Assembly (NCBI GenBank): GCA_945871335.1
Contig: CAMBWM010000105.1
Span: forward strand, 1-7,996
Direction: 5' to 3'
DNA: 7,996 bases
Source of the DNA: Polaromonas sp. YR568
GTDB taxonomy: Bacteria > Pseudomonadota > Gammaproteobacteria > Burkholderiales > Burkholderiaceae
Below, piece by piece: positions 1-7,322 of this stretch (position 1 is its first letter; every line of letters starts with the position of its first letter). A program made the translations under genes and the position numbers. The notes beneath the pieces are model-generated. The model ran no database searches. It saw nothing but the letters and a program-made list of their open reading frames with translations, and had not been told where the DNA came from.

Positions 1-174
1 GGTGGTTGCAGCGTCGTCAGCAGCCGGCGTCTGACCGCCATCTTTTATGCCGTCCTTGAAGCCCTTGACAGCACCGCCGAGGTCGCCACCAATGTTTTTG
101 AGTTTCTTGGTGCCGAACACCATGACGACGATCAACAGGACGATCAGCCAATGCCAAATGGAAAATGAACCCAT
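1..174 (-). CDS. tatA: TatA, Sec-independent (twin-arginine) translocase subunit, 3' end cut by the window edge
   Basis: TatA forms the oligomeric pore-like element of the twin-arginine system, which exports folded proteins across the inner membrane. 58 codons are visible with no stop before the left edge. The protein starts [17 protein letters not shown] short N-terminal membrane helix (about residues 5-20) is followed by the F20-G21 hinge, then a Lys-rich amphipathic helix (about 22-42: [20 protein letters not shown]), then the start of an acidic/Ala-rich tail. This is the classic TatA layout; full-length family members are roughly 70-90 residues. His8 sits where TatB would carry a conserved Glu, which favours TatA over TatB. 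The ATG has a strong AGGAG site 6 bases upstream. tatB and tatC are expected next, beyond the left edge (inference from usual gene order). Confidence 0.93.
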   Translation of the reverse strand, partial: MGSFSIWHWLIVLLIVVMVFGTKKLKNIGGDLGGAVKGFKDGIKDGGQTPAADDAATT

Positions 175-328
175 GTTTCTCTCCTAAGCTTTGAAACCGG
201 CCGAAAAGCCGGATTGTGTATGAATGGGATGATTCTAAGGCGCTTGTACGACGCCACGCGGTCAGGCGGGTCTTTGTGTTGCTAGACGCCACTCAAAAGC
301 GTGCGGAAGTGCCTTGAGATGACCGGTT
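175..328. other. Intergenic spacer between the HIT gene and tatA, with a small hairpin
   Basis: This 154-base stretch is the only sizeable gene-free stretch in the window. It holds the tatA SD site and a short inverted repeat, CCGGC (197-201) and GCCGG (208-212), with a 6-base loop. On the coding strand the repeat is followed by TTTC rather than a U-run, so it is at best a weak terminator or a 5'-UTR hairpin. A TAGAAT hexamer (coding strand, 237-232) resembles a sigma-70 -10 box, but I could find no matching -35 box about 17 bases upstream. A separate tatA promoter is possible but not shown. Confidence 0.5.
181..185 (-). promoter_or_regulatory. Shine-Dalgarno site of tatA
   Basis: The plus strand reads CTCCT, i.e. 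AGGAG on the coding strand. It lies 6 bases before the tatA ATG (172-174) and supports that start. Confidence 0.8.
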
Positions 329-721
329 TTAGCCTCGCAGCCAGGGCCGCGGACCGCCCATGACATGCAAATGCAGGTGATGCACTTCCTGCCCACCCTC
401 GGCCCCGGTGTTGGTCACGATCCTAAATCCACCCTCAGGGTAGGGCCGGCAACCCTGCTCCAGCGCCAGTCTGGGCGCCAACGCCATCATCCGACCGATC
501 AGCGCCTCGTGCTCTGGGCCAAGCTGCGCCATGGAATTGATGTGCGCCTTGGGAATCATCAAAAAATGCACGGGTGCCCAAGGATTGATGTCGTGAAAAG
601 CGAATATTTGCTCGTCTTCATAGACATTGCGACTGGGAATCTGACCGGCCGCAATCTTACAAAAAAGGCAATTTGCAACCGCGGCACCAGTTGAAGGGGC
701 GGGGCTTGGTTTGTCGCTCAT
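329..721 (-). CDS. HIT family protein, HINT-type purine nucleoside phosphoramidase
   Basis: This cytosolic HIT-superfamily hydrolase has 130 residues. HINT-group enzymes cleave the P-N bond of AMP-lysine or adenosine phosphoramidates; the physiological substrate in bacteria is not settled. The His triad is clear: H115-L-H117-L-H119 within NTGAEGGQEVHHLHLHVMGG. H117 is the expected nucleophile, and the Asn and Gly-Gly-Gln residues before the triad are those usual for HINT. The N-terminal C18-x-x-C21 and H60 (PKAHINS) match the metal-site pattern seen in some bacterial HINT proteins. A start 14 codons further upstream (763) is open, but the ATG at 721 is preferred: it follows AGGAG by 5 bases and forms an ATGA overlap with the stop of the preceding membrane-protein gene. 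The first ~16 residues are a Pro/Ala/Ser-rich extension. The gene stands between the his genes and tatA, a placement recalled from other Burkholderiales. Confidence 0.93.
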   Translation of the reverse strand: MSDKPSPAPSTGAAVANCLFCKIAAGQIPSRNVYEDEQIFAFHDINPWAPVHFLMIPKAHINSMAQLGPEHEALIGRMMALAPRLALEQGCRPYPEGGFRIVTNTGAEGGQEVHHLHLHVMGGPRPWLRG

Positions 722-1107
722 GCGGGCTCCTGGATATGAGTCTGAGTCTGGAACTGAGGCCAACGCTGGTCGTTAAAGCGCAACCAGCCCTTGAGGCAGC
801 GGTATAAGTACCATAGCCAAATCAGGGCATAAGCCAGTGCCCCGGGCAAGAAAAACAGCAGCCACAAAGGAGACAGCAGCACCAGCCAAAGCAGCGTCCA
901 CCAGAAGGTGGCGATCATGTAGCGGTGATGCGCCAGATACAAGGGCTCTGTTTCATCGGCTCGGCGCAGGTAATTAATGATCAAGGCAACCAGGGCAAAA
1001 ACCCCGGCACTGAACCAGGCCAATGTGTGCAGACCGTACAAAATGTGCATGACCAGGCGGTCGTTGTCGGTTTTGCCCGCGGCATCTTTCAAATCAAAAT
1101 CACCCAT
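718..1107 (-). CDS. Small three-helix inner-membrane protein of unknown function (DUF4870-like)
   Basis: 129 residues with a polar, acidic N-terminus (MGDFDLKDAAGKTDNDR, 1-17). Three hydrophobic stretches follow: about 19-47 (ending NYLRR), about 65-87 (very Trp/Leu-rich, WWTLLWLVLLSPLWLLFFLP) and about 89-102, the last two separated only by P88-G89. The tail after residue 103 is basic and then polar. The H60-H61-R62-Y63 loop motif and the overall shape recall DUF4870-type proteins, whose function is unknown; this match is from memory and only moderately sure. The start at 1107 is supported by AGGAG 6 bases upstream; an open extension to 1176 would run back into hisE. It begins 16 bases after hisE and overlaps the HIT gene by ATGA, so it is probably co-transcribed and translationally coupled. 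No signal peptide or catalytic motif is visible. Confidence 0.85.
   Translation of the reverse strand: MGDFDLKDAAGKTDNDRLVMHILYGLHTLAWFSAGVFALVALIINYLRRADETEPLYLAHHRYMIATFWWTLLWLVLLSPLWLLFFLPGALAYALIWLWYLYRCLKGWLRFNDQRWPQFQTQTHIQEPA
727..731 (-). promoter_or_regulatory. Shine-Dalgarno site that fixes the HIT gene start
   Basis: AGGAG on the coding strand (CTCCT on plus) lies 5 bases before the ATG at 719-721, inside the end of the upstream gene. It decides for the 721 start over the in-frame ATG at 763. Confidence 0.75.
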
Positions 1108-1113
1108 GACCAG

Positions 1114-1118
1114 CTCCT
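1114..1118 (-). promoter_or_regulatory. Shine-Dalgarno site of the small membrane-protein gene
   Basis: AGGAG on the coding strand (CTCCT on plus) lies 6 bases before the ATG at 1105-1107, in the short gap after hisE. It decides for the start at 1107 over the upstream in-frame ATG at 1176. Confidence 0.75.
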
Positions 1119-1123
1119 GCAGA

Positions 1124-1510
1124 TTATTTTTCTGCAGCTGCGCGCAGCTGCGCCTTGCGCAAGGCTTTTTCCTCAATGCCGCTGGTGCCTTCGCGGCGCT
1201 CTAGCTCGGCAATGACGTCAGACGGCTGCAAACCGTAATAGGCCAAGGCGATCAGGCTGTGAAACCATAAATCGGCAACCTCGCCCACCAGCTTGCCCGT
1301 CAACTCAGGCGTCAGACCGCCACGGTCAATGTCTTTTGCCGCCATCACAGTTTCTGTGGCTTCTTCACCGATTTTTTTGAGAAAAGCGTCCGGTCCCTGG
1401 TCCAGCAAGCGGGCCACATAACTTTTGGCCGGGTCGCCGCCATGGGCCACTTTTCGGCTTTCAATCACCAGCGCCAGGCGTGCCAGAGAGTCATTGCTTG
1501 TCATGGTCAT
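1124..1510 (-). CDS. hisE: Phosphoribosyl-ATP pyrophosphatase (HisE)
   Basis: This enzyme hydrolyses phosphoribosyl-ATP to phosphoribosyl-AMP and pyrophosphate, the second step of histidine synthesis, in the cytosol. The 128-residue all-helical protein has the MazG-like metal-binding pattern of the family: [16 protein letters not shown] (45-60, with E49, E50 and E53) and [16 protein letters not shown] (74-89, with E77 and D80). It is a stand-alone gene, not fused to hisI as in enterics. The first ATG (1508-1510) forms an ATGA overlap with the hisI stop; a second in-frame ATG at 1502-1504 is also possible. Neither has a visible SD site, so coupled translation from hisI is likely. The last codons ([14 protein letters not shown]) coincide with two perfect DNA palindromes, listed separately. 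Confidence 0.96.
   Translation of the reverse strand: MTMTSNDSLARLALVIESRKVAHGGDPAKSYVARLLDQGPDAFLKKIGEEATETVMAAKDIDRGGLTPELTGKLVGEVADLWFHSLIALAYYGLQPSDVIAELERREGTSGIEEKALRKAQLRAAAEK
1134..1165. repeat. Two abutting perfect palindromes at the 3' end of hisE
   Basis: Positions 1134-1151 (GCAGCTGCGCGCAGCTGC) are an 18-base perfect palindrome. As RNA it can form a 7-bp stem with a CGCG loop. Immediately next, 1152-1165 (GCCTTGCGCAAGGC) is a 14-base perfect palindrome with a 5-bp stem and GCGC loop, followed on the plus strand by TTTTT (1166-1170). Both lie within the last codons of hisE, just before the gap to the membrane-protein gene. A role in mRNA processing or stability is inference only. 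Confidence 0.6.
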
Positions 1511-1914
1511 TTTTTATAAATGGTTTGCGGGTCTTTGAGAACAGGCTCGACCACACGCCATTGTCCCTTGTCATACCGGTGGAAAAAACAGCTGTGACGG
1601 CCAGTGTGACAGGCAATCGCGGGTCCGCTCTCCTGGCCAAGCTGACTGACTTTGAGCAAGATCACATCGTTATCGCAGTCCAGTCGAATGTCATGCACGG
1701 TCTGTACATGGCCGGACTCTTCTCCCTTGCGCCAAAGCCGCGCACGCGAGCGACTGAAATACACGGCCCGCCCGGATTCAGCAGTTTCCTGCAAGGCCTC
1801 GCGATTCATCCAGGCGAACATCAGCACGTCGCCAGTGGCGGCCTCTTGGGCGATCACGGGAATCAGGCCCCGTTCGTCCCAACGAACTTCATCTAACCAA
1901 TTCATGGCATCCAT
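1507..1914 (-). CDS. hisI: Phosphoribosyl-AMP cyclohydrolase (HisI)
   Basis: This enzyme opens the adenine ring of phosphoribosyl-AMP to give ProFAR, the third step of the pathway. The 135-residue protein has all the family signatures: [17 protein letters not shown] (55-71), the metal-binding DCDND (D79, C80, D81, D83) and [10 protein letters not shown] (101-110, with C102 and C109 as the other expected zinc ligands). It is monofunctional. Two starts are possible: ATG at 1914 (MDAMNW) or ATG at 1905 (MNWLDEV). Neither has a good SD site, and the MNW start resembles what I recall of relatives, so the true start may be 9 bases shorter. A 54-base gap separates it from hisF, the widest gap in the his run. 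Its TGA overlaps the hisE ATG. Confidence 0.96.
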   Translation of the reverse strand: MDAMNWLDEVRWDERGLIPVIAQEAATGDVLMFAWMNREALQETAESGRAVYFSRSRARLWRKGEESGHVQTVHDIRLDCDNDVILLKVSQLGQESGPAIACHTGRHSCFFHRYDKGQWRVVEPVLKDPQTIYKK

Positions 1915-1968
1915 TGTCGGTGATCAGGCGCCATGCAGCGCCACTTACCGGTATCGACTTGGCAGGCA
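1915..1968. other. hisF-hisI spacer with a small hairpin
   Basis: This 54-base spacer contains an inverted repeat, GGCGC (1927-1931) and GCGCC (1938-1942), with loop CATGCA. The upper limb lies 24 bases and the lower limb 13 bases upstream of the hisI ATG at 1914. There is no U-run, so it is not an intrinsic terminator. No promoter or SD site is obvious. Confidence 0.4.
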
Positions 1969-2748
1969 TCACAACCGAACCGCAATCCCGCGTACGGCCA
2001 TACGCTGCTTGGCCTGTAGCACGGTGAATTCCCCGTAATGAAAAATGCTGGCGGCCAGCACGGCATCGGCGCCGCCGAGCTGAATACCATCGGCCAGATC
2101 GTCCAGATTGCCGACGCCGCCCGAGGCGATCACCGGCACGCTTACGGCGTCGCTGACAGCGCGCGTAAGTTCCAGGTCAAAGCCGGATTTGGTACCGTCG
2201 CGGTCCATGCTGGTGAGCAATATTTCACCGGCGCCGCGCCTTGCCATTTCAGTGGCCCATGCCACTGCGTCCAGGCCCGTGTTTTTGCGCCCGCCGTGGC
2301 TGTAGACGTCCCAGCCAGGTCCGTGCGTCAGCACTTGTTCGGCAGAGCGACGCTTGGCATCGATGGCGACCACGATGCACTGCGCGCCAAACCGCTCTGA
2401 GGCCTCTTCAATCACCTGCGGATTGGCCAATGCGGCCGAATTAAAACTGGTCTTGTCAGCGCCGGCATTCAGCAGGCGTCGCACATCGTCCACTGTGCGC
2501 ACGCCACCGCCCACAGTCAGCGGAATAAAGACCTGCGAGGCCACGGCTTCGATGATGTGCAGGATCAGATCACGCCCGTCACTGGTGGCGGTGATGTCCA
2601 AAAAAGTAAGCTCATCGGCGCCCTGCTCGTTATAGCGCGCAGCGATTTCAACCGGATCGCCGGCGTCACGCAATTCCAGGAAGTTGACGCCTTTGACGAC
2701 GCGCCCGCCCGTGACATCAAGACAGGGAATGATTCGTTTGGCGAGCAT
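1969..2748 (-). CDS. hisF: Imidazole glycerol phosphate synthase, cyclase subunit (HisF)
   Basis: HisF is the TIM-barrel half of IGP synthase. It uses ammonia delivered by HisH to turn PRFAR into imidazole glycerol phosphate and AICAR. The protein is 259 residues, normal for the family. Catalytic aspartates are D11 (RIIPCLDV) and D130 (VVAID). Phosphate-binding and barrel signatures include [15 protein letters not shown] (79-93), SMDRDGT (180-186) and [15 protein letters not shown] near the C-terminus. The reading frame is open upstream to 2820, but the start at 2748 gives the standard N-terminus [11 protein letters not shown] and avoids overlap with hisA, whose stop lies 19 bases upstream. 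There is no clear SD site, so translation may be coupled to hisA. Confidence 0.97.
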   Translation of the reverse strand: MLAKRIIPCLDVTGGRVVKGVNFLELRDAGDPVEIAARYNEQGADELTFLDITATSDGRDLILHIIEAVASQVFIPLTVGGGVRTVDDVRRLLNAGADKTSFNSAALANPQVIEEASERFGAQCIVVAIDAKRRSAEQVLTHGPGWDVYSHGGRKNTGLDAVAWATEMARRGAGEILLTSMDRDGTKSGFDLELTRAVSDAVSVPVIASGGVGNLDDLADGIQLGGADAVLAASIFHYGEFTVLQAKQRMAVRGIAVRL

Positions 2749-2767
2749 CAGGCGGTGGCCACACCGC

Positions 2768-3508
2768 TTAGCCGTTGAGCTCGTCGGCGCGGGCTTGTGC
2801 GAGAGCAAAGTCAAGGTCACCGCTGTAGATCGAGCGGCCGCAGATCACGCCTTCAACGCCTTCATCTTCGACGGCGCACAACGCGTCAATGTCCGCTATG
2901 CTGGACAGGCCGCCGGAGGCGATGACAGGGATGCTCAAGGCCTGGGCCAACTTGACGGTGGCCTCGATGTTGATGCCGCTGAGCATACCGTCCCGGCCGA
3001 TGTCGGTGTAGATGATGGATTCGACGCCGTAGTCCTCAAACTTCTTGGCCAGATCGATCACCTCGTGGCCGGTCAGTTTGCTCCATCCGTCTGTGGCGAC
3101 CTTACCCTCTTTGGCGTCCAAGCCGACGATGATATGGCCGCCAAAAGCGGTGCAGGCGTCTTGCAGAAAACCGGGGTTTTTGACGGCTGCCGTGCCGATG
3201 ATGACGTAGCGCAGGCCGGCGTCCAGGTAGCGCTCAATGGTGTCCAGGTCGCGTATGCCGCCGCCGAGTTGGACGTCGATTTCACTGCCGACCTCGATCA
3301 GGATTTTTCGGATCGCCGCTTCGTTTTTAGGTTTACCGGCAAATGCACCATTCAAATCCACCAGATGCAGGCGCCGCGCTCCCTTGTCAACCCAGCTGCG
3401 TGCCATGGCCGCCGGATCTTCGCCGAAGGTGGTGGACTGGTCCATGTCGCCCTGTTTAAGGCGCACACACAGGCCGTCTTTCAGGTCAATCGCAGGGATG
3501 AGTAGCAT
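2768..3508 (-). CDS. hisA: ProFAR isomerase (HisA)
   Basis: HisA is a TIM-barrel sugar isomerase that converts ProFAR to PRFAR by an Amadori rearrangement, the step before HisH/HisF. It has 246 residues, the usual length. The expected catalytic aspartates are D8 (LLIPAID) and D131 (VGLDAK). Phosphate-binding signatures are [15 protein letters not shown] (81-95), [11 protein letters not shown] (102-112) and [11 protein letters not shown] near residue 200. The N-terminal [14 protein letters not shown] is typical of proteobacterial HisA. It begins 24 bases after the hisH stop with only a weak purine tract (AAGAAAC) before the ATG. It shares the half-barrel ancestry of HisF, but the active-site motifs distinguish the two. 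Confidence 0.97.
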   Translation of the reverse strand: MLLIPAIDLKDGLCVRLKQGDMDQSTTFGEDPAAMARSWVDKGARRLHLVDLNGAFAGKPKNEAAIRKILIEVGSEIDVQLGGGIRDLDTIERYLDAGLRYVIIGTAAVKNPGFLQDACTAFGGHIIVGLDAKEGKVATDGWSKLTGHEVIDLAKKFEDYGVESIIYTDIGRDGMLSGINIEATVKLAQALSIPVIASGGLSSIADIDALCAVEDEGVEGVICGRSIYSGDLDFALAQARADELNG

Positions 3509-3532
3509 GTTTCTTGAAAGATGAAAAAAGAG

Positions 3533-4213
3533 TCAAGGCTGCCAATGCAGGAAGTTACGGTACAGGGCCAGCCCTTGCTCAGCGCTTTTTTCAGGGTGGA
3601 ACTGGGTTGCAAAAATATTATCCCGCGCCAGCGCCGCTGTGAAGCGCCCGCCATAGTCAGCTTCGCCGGCAGTGTGGCGCGTATCAGACGGCTTGGCGTA
3701 AAAACTATGTACAAAATAGAAATAAGCGCCATCAGGAACGCCGCGCCAAAGCGGGTGCGGGTTGGCGGGGGCCTGCGCGCAGCCCTGAAAAACCTGGTTC
3801 CAGCCCATTTGCGGCACTTTGAAGCGGCTGCCATCGGGCTGCAAGCGGCCCGCCAAGTCAAATTTAAGGACTTCGCCAGCAAAAAGCCCCAGCGCCGGGG
3901 TGCCCCCGACCGGTCCCTCCTGGCTGTGTTCGAGCAGCATTTGCATGCCCACACAAACACCGAAAAGTGGTTTCTGGCGCGCTGCGTGCAGCACCGCCTG
4001 GCGCAAGCCGGAGGCGTCGAGCTCATGCATACAGTCGCGCATGGCACCCTGCCCCGGCAGCACCACGCGGTCGGCATCCAGCACATCCTGTACCTTGGCG
4101 GTGACGATCACCTCAAAACCGGTGCCCTGGGCCACATGGCTGAGTGCCTGTGACACTGAGCGCAAATTACCCATGCCGTAATCGACAACAGCGACTTTTT
4201 TCAAAACAGTCAT
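3533..4213 (-). CDS. hisH: Imidazole glycerol phosphate synthase, glutaminase subunit (HisH)
   Basis: HisH is the class I glutamine amidotransferase half of IGP synthase; it releases ammonia from glutamine and passes it to HisF. The 226-residue protein has the complete triad: nucleophile C87 in [10 protein letters not shown], and H206 and E208 in [10 protein letters not shown]. The N-terminal [14 protein letters not shown] and the LPGQGAM loop (52-58) are typical, the latter standing in the oxyanion-strand position. Its length is slightly above the common ~200-215. The ATG follows hisB by 36 bases and has no clear SD site. A three-codon reading frame (ATG CTC ACA TGA, 4221-4210) ends across the hisH ATG. 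The downstream partner hisF is two genes away, with hisA between. Confidence 0.97.
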   Translation of the reverse strand: MTVLKKVAVVDYGMGNLRSVSQALSHVAQGTGFEVIVTAKVQDVLDADRVVLPGQGAMRDCMHELDASGLRQAVLHAARQKPLFGVCVGMQMLLEHSQEGPVGGTPALGLFAGEVLKFDLAGRLQPDGSRFKVPQMGWNQVFQGCAQAPANPHPLWRGVPDGAYFYFVHSFYAKPSDTRHTAGEADYGGRFTAALARDNIFATQFHPEKSAEQGLALYRNFLHWQP

Positions 4214-4219
4214 GTGAGC

Positions 4220-4240
4220 ATCAGGTGCTGCAGATCAGGT
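4220..4240. repeat. Short direct repeat in the hisB-hisH gap
   Basis: ATCAGGT occurs at 4220-4226 and again at 4234-4240 on the plus strand (ACCTGAT on the coding strand), 14 bases apart start to start, within the 36-base gap upstream of hisH. It is short enough to be chance. No protein or RNA role can be assigned from sequence alone. Confidence 0.35.
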
Positions 4241-4249
4241 CTTTCAAGC

Positions 4250-4861
4250 TCAGAGCGAACCCTTGGTCGAAGGGATCACGCCGGCCATGCGCGGGTCCAG
4301 CTCAAGCGCCATGCGCAGGGCACGGGCAAAGGCCTTGAACACCGTCTCGGCCTGGTGGTGGGCGTTTTCGCCGCGCAGGTTGTCGATATGCAAGGTGACA
4401 AAAGCGTGGTTGGCAAAGCCTTGGAAAAATTCGTAGGTCAGCTGCGAGTCAAAGCCGCCGATCATGCCGCTTTTAAAAGGCACATGCATCACCAGCCCGG
4501 GGCGCCCGGAAAAATCAACCACCACGCGGCTGAGCGCTTCGTCCAGCGGCACGTAGGCGTGGCCATAACGGCGCAGGCCTTTTTTATCGCCAACCGCCAG
4601 CGCTACGGCCTGACCCAGGGTGATACCGACATCTTCGACCGTGTGGTGACCATCGATGTGCAAGTCGCCTGCGGCCTGGATCTCCAGGTCGATCAACCCG
4701 TGGCGGGCGATCTGGTCGAGCATGTGGTCAAAAAAGCCGATGCCGGTGGCCAGGCGCGAAACTCCTGTGCCGTCCAGATTGACGCGCACGGAGATCTGCG
4801 TCTCGGCAGTATTGCGCGTGACTTCAGCGGTGCGCGCCGGCGGGGAGGAGGTGTTGGTCAT
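4250..4861 (-). CDS. hisB: Imidazoleglycerol-phosphate dehydratase, monofunctional (HisB)
   Basis: HisB removes water from imidazole glycerol phosphate to give imidazole acetol phosphate. The 203 residues match the dehydratase domain only; the N-terminal HAD-type histidinol-phosphate phosphatase domain found in enteric HisB is absent. Metal-binding motifs are all present: [13 protein letters not shown] (43-55, H46), [14 protein letters not shown] (66-79, H72, H73 and E76) and [17 protein letters not shown] (164-180, H168, H169 and E172). The duplicated H-x(n)-HHxxE pattern is that of the Mn-dependent dehydratase fold. [12 protein letters not shown] (10-21) starts the conserved core, and the first nine residues are a variable leader. 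The ATG overlaps the hisC TGA (ATGA), which fixes the start in the absence of a strong SD site. Confidence 0.97.
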   Translation of the reverse strand: MTNTSSPPARTAEVTRNTAETQISVRVNLDGTGVSRLATGIGFFDHMLDQIARHGLIDLEIQAAGDLHIDGHHTVEDVGITLGQAVALAVGDKKGLRRYGHAYVPLDEALSRVVVDFSGRPGLVMHVPFKSGMIGGFDSQLTYEFFQGFANHAFVTLHIDNLRGENAHHQAETVFKAFARALRMALELDPRMAGVIPSTKGSL

Positions 4862-5976
4862 AGGGCTTTTTCTAGGGTTGCCAGCAGCATGGTGTTCTCT
4901 TGCGCGGTACCAACGGTCAAACGCAGGCAGTCGGCCAGCAGTGAGTGCATTTTAGAAACGTTTTTGACCAGCACGCCAGCAGCCTTCAGGTGCTCGAAAA
5001 CCCGTAGTGCGGGGTCTGTCTCGCCGGCTTTGGCGCTCAGGCGCACCAAAATCATGTTGGCGTCACTGTCCCAGGCCTTGAGCCCTGGCATGGCGCGCAG
5101 CGCAGTCAGCAGGCGCTGGCGCTGCGCCATCAGCTCGGCGGCCTGGGCTGCAAACACAGCCTGGTGTTCCAGCGCAAACAGTGCAGTCTCGTAATTGAGC
5201 ACGCTGATGTTGTAGGGCGGGCGCACCTTGTCGATCTCGGCGATCAGCGCCTTGGGGCCCATCATGTAGCCCAAACGCACCCCTGCCAAGCCGAACTTGC
5301 TTAGGGTGCGCATCAAAAGCACATGGCCGTGGCGCGCGATACGGTCGATGTAGCTCTTGCTGGAAAACGGCTGGTAGGCCTCGTCCATCACGAGCAAACC
5401 GCCTTGCGCGCCGACGGCTTCGATGATGCGCTCGATCACCGCGTCGTCCCACAAGTTGGCTGTCGGGTTGTTCGGGTAGGCCAGATAAACAATGGAGGGC
5501 TTGTGCGCGGCGATGGCGGCCAGCATGGCCGCTTCATCCAATTCAAAATCAGCTGTCAAGGGCACGCCGACGAATGCCAGGCCTTGCAGCTGCGCGCTCA
5601 TGGCGTACATGACGAAGCCGGGCACGGGCGCCAGCACCTTCGCGCCGGGCACATCGCAGGCGAGCGCCAGCAAAGAGATCAGTTCGTCCGAGCCGTTGCC
5701 CAACATGAGGTCAAAGCCCTCAGGCATCTGCGCATAAGAGGCCAGCGCCCTGCGCAAATCATTGACGCGGCCGTCCGGGTAGCGGTTGAGCGCCAGCGCG
5801 CCCAGTCTGCGGCCGAGTTCGGCCTGCAGCTCGGCCGGCAGGCAGTGTGGATTTTCCATGGCATCGAGCTTGACCATGCCGGCGGCGTCCTGGACGGCAT
5901 AGGCGTGCATGGATTGCACGTCCTGACGGATGCGTTGTTGAAGTTCGGGCGACAGCCCTGCGGGTTTGGATGTCAT
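4858..5976 (-). CDS. hisC: Histidinol-phosphate aminotransferase (HisC)
   Basis: HisC is a PLP-dependent fold-type I aminotransferase that moves an amino group from glutamate to imidazole acetol phosphate, giving histidinol phosphate. It has 372 residues. The PLP-binding lysine is K227 in [15 protein letters not shown] (223-237). Other cofactor and substrate residues are visible: the GNGSDELI loop (93-100), N170 in [11 protein letters not shown]198 and Y201 in [10 protein letters not shown]234, and R352 in [18 protein letters not shown] (37-47) is the substrate-side N-terminal motif of the proteobacterial HisC subfamily. It joins both neighbours by ATGA overlaps (hisD stop before it, hisB start after it). 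A partial purine tract (GGGAAAAA) precedes the ATG. A role in another aminotransferase pathway is unlikely given the location. Confidence 0.96.
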   Translation of the reverse strand: MTSKPAGLSPELQQRIRQDVQSMHAYAVQDAAGMVKLDAMENPHCLPAELQAELGRRLGALALNRYPDGRVNDLRRALASYAQMPEGFDLMLGNGSDELISLLALACDVPGAKVLAPVPGFVMYAMSAQLQGLAFVGVPLTADFELDEAAMLAAIAAHKPSIVYLAYPNNPTANLWDDAVIERIIEAVGAQGGLLVMDEAYQPFSSKSYIDRIARHGHVLLMRTLSKFGLAGVRLGYMMGPKALIAEIDKVRPPYNISVLNYETALFALEHQAVFAAQAAELMAQRQRLLTALRAMPGLKAWDSDANMILVRLSAKAGETDPALRVFEHLKAAGVLVKNVSKMHSLLADCLRLTVGTAQENTMLLATLEKAL

Positions 5977-7316
5977 GGTTTTTCCCGCATAGGCGGCACC
6001 TTGTGCAAGCGGAATTCGGCGGCACGCGCATGCGCTTGCAGGCCTTCGCCGTAAGCCAGCTCGGCCGCAACAGGGCCCAGCACTTGCGCGCCAGCTTCAC
6101 TGACTTCGATCAGGCTGGAGCGCTTTTGGAAGTCGTAAACGCCCAGCGGACTGGAAAAGCGTGCCGTGCCGCTGGTGGGCAACACATGGTTGGGACCAGC
6201 GCAGTAGTCGCCCAGGCTTTCGCTGGTGTAGGCGCCCAGAAAAATAGCGCCTGCGTGTTTGAGCAGCGGCTCCCAGCGCCCGGGCTCGCGGCTGGAGACC
6301 TCCAGGTGCTCGGGTGCGATGCGGTTACTCAGGGTGCAGGCTTCTTCCATGCTGCGCGTGTGGATCAGCGCGCCGCGGTCGGTCAGCGACTTGGCGATGA
6401 TGGCCGCGCGCGGCATGGCCGGCAGCAGACGATCGATGGCGGCTTGCACGGCGTCGATATAAGCTGCATCGGGACTGAGCAAAATACTTTGCGCCAGCTC
6501 GTCGTGTTCGGCCTGGCTGAACAGGTCCATCGCCACCCAGTCGGCCGGTGTGCTGCCGTCGGCCAGCACCAGAATCTCTGAAGGGCCGGCAATCATGTCA
6601 ATGCCCACGATGCCGAAAACGCGGCGCTTGGCGGCGGCCACGTAGGCGTTGCCGGGGCCGGTGATTTTGTCTACCGCAGGCACCGTGGCCGTGCCGCAGG
6701 CCAGCGCAGCGATAGCCTGCGCGCCGCCGATGGTGAAGACACGGCTGACGCCGGCCGCGTAGGCGGCGGCCAGCACCAGCGGGTTTTTCTCACCGCGCGG
6801 CGTCGGCACCACCATGATGATTTCGCCCACGCCGGCCACCTGCGCGGGGATCGCGTTCATCAGCACCGAGGAGGGGTAAGCCGCCTTGCCACCGGGCACG
6901 TAGATGCCCACACGGTCCAGGGGCGTGACTTTTTGGCCCAGCAAAGTACCGTCTTCGTCGCGGTAACTCCAGCTCTCGCCCGAGGCTTTTTTCTGTGCTT
7001 CGTGGTAGCTCCGCACGCGAGCCGCTGCCGCTTGCAGGGCCGTGCGCTGGGCCACGGGCAGACCGTCAAAGGCCGCTTTGAGTTCGGCCTGCGTCAGCTC
7101 CAGCGCCTGCACGCTGGCTGCTTTCAGGCCGTCAAAGCGCTGCGTGTAGTCGAGCACCGCCGCATCACCACGCTGCTTCACGTCGGCCAGGATGTCGGCC
7201 ACACGCTCTTCGATGGCGGCGTCGGCCTCAGCCGACCAATGCAGCCGCGCCTTGAAGTCCGCTTCAAAAGAAGCGTCAAGGGTCGACAGGCGGGCGGGGC
7301 GAGCTTGCAGAGTCAT
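5973..7316 (-). CDS. hisD: Histidinol dehydrogenase (HisD)
   Basis: HisD is a zinc enzyme that oxidises L-histidinol in two NAD-dependent steps to L-histidine, ending the pathway. It has 447 residues, slightly longer than the ~430 usual. Motifs run in order: [18 protein letters not shown] (136-153), [16 protein letters not shown] (216-231), [10 protein letters not shown] (244-253), [10 protein letters not shown] (264-273), [10 protein letters not shown] (331-340) and [13 protein letters not shown] (369-381). The general acid/base pair is E336-H337. Expected zinc ligands are Q268, H271, D370 and H429, all present. The ATG follows the hisG stop by only 6 bases and lacks a strong SD site, so coupling to hisG translation is likely. 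The stop overlaps the hisC ATG (ATGA). Confidence 0.98.
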   Translation of the reverse strand: MTLQARPARLSTLDASFEADFKARLHWSAEADAAIEERVADILADVKQRGDAAVLDYTQRFDGLKAASVQALELTQAELKAAFDGLPVAQRTALQAAAARVRSYHEAQKKASGESWSYRDEDGTLLGQKVTPLDRVGIYVPGGKAAYPSSVLMNAIPAQVAGVGEIIMVVPTPRGEKNPLVLAAAYAAGVSRVFTIGGAQAIAALACGTATVPAVDKITGPGNAYVAAAKRRVFGIVGIDMIAGPSEILVLADGSTPADWVAMDLFSQAEHDELAQSILLSPDAAYIDAVQAAIDRLLPAMPRAAIIAKSLTDRGALIHTRSMEEACTLSNRIAPEHLEVSSREPGRWEPLLKHAGAIFLGAYTSESLGDYCAGPNHVLPTSGTARFSSPLGVYDFQKRSSLIEVSEAGAQVLGPVAAELAYGEGLQAHARAAEFRLHKVPPMREKP

Positions 7317-7322
7317 GGCGGG

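Noticed and set aside
197..212. Hairpin before tatA as a terminator for the HIT gene
   Set aside because: The 5-bp stem is followed on the coding strand by TTTC and then mixed sequence, without a real U-run.
17..292. 91-codon minus-strand frame at the left end
   Set aside because: It is out of frame with tatA over the same bases. The tatA frame has an SD site and an unmistakable TatA N-terminus, while this frame is Arg-rich without motifs.
722..763. Longer HIT protein starting at 763
   Set aside because: The ATG at 721 has a strong SD site and an ATGA overlap; the extra residues fall wholly inside the upstream gene.
1152..1170. Palindrome plus TTTTT read as an intrinsic terminator on the plus strand
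   Set aside because: No gene reads toward it on the plus strand, and the stem is only 5 bp with a 4-base loop. On the transcribed strand the T-run becomes an A-run preceding the stem, so it cannot terminate the his transcript. It is kept only as part of the palindrome pair.
1902..2090. 62-codon minus-strand frame spanning the hisF-hisI gap, Cys-containing
   Set aside because: It overlaps the hisF 3' end and the hisI start out of frame, has no SD site and no recognised zinc-finger spacing; most likely chance.
2749..2820. Extended hisF start at 2820
   Set aside because: The extra 24 residues overlap the hisA C-terminus and do not belong to the HisF fold; [11 protein letters not shown] at 2748 is the family's standard start and places D11 correctly.
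2684..3505. 273-codon open frame on the plus strand
   Set aside because: It lies fully antisense to hisA and the hisF 5' end, both of which carry complete catalytic motifs; the translation has no recognisable domain and reflects GC-rich codon bias.
4214..5194. 326-codon open frame on the plus strand
   Set aside because: It is antisense to hisB and part of hisC, has no family motif, and is of low-complexity composition typical of shadow frames.
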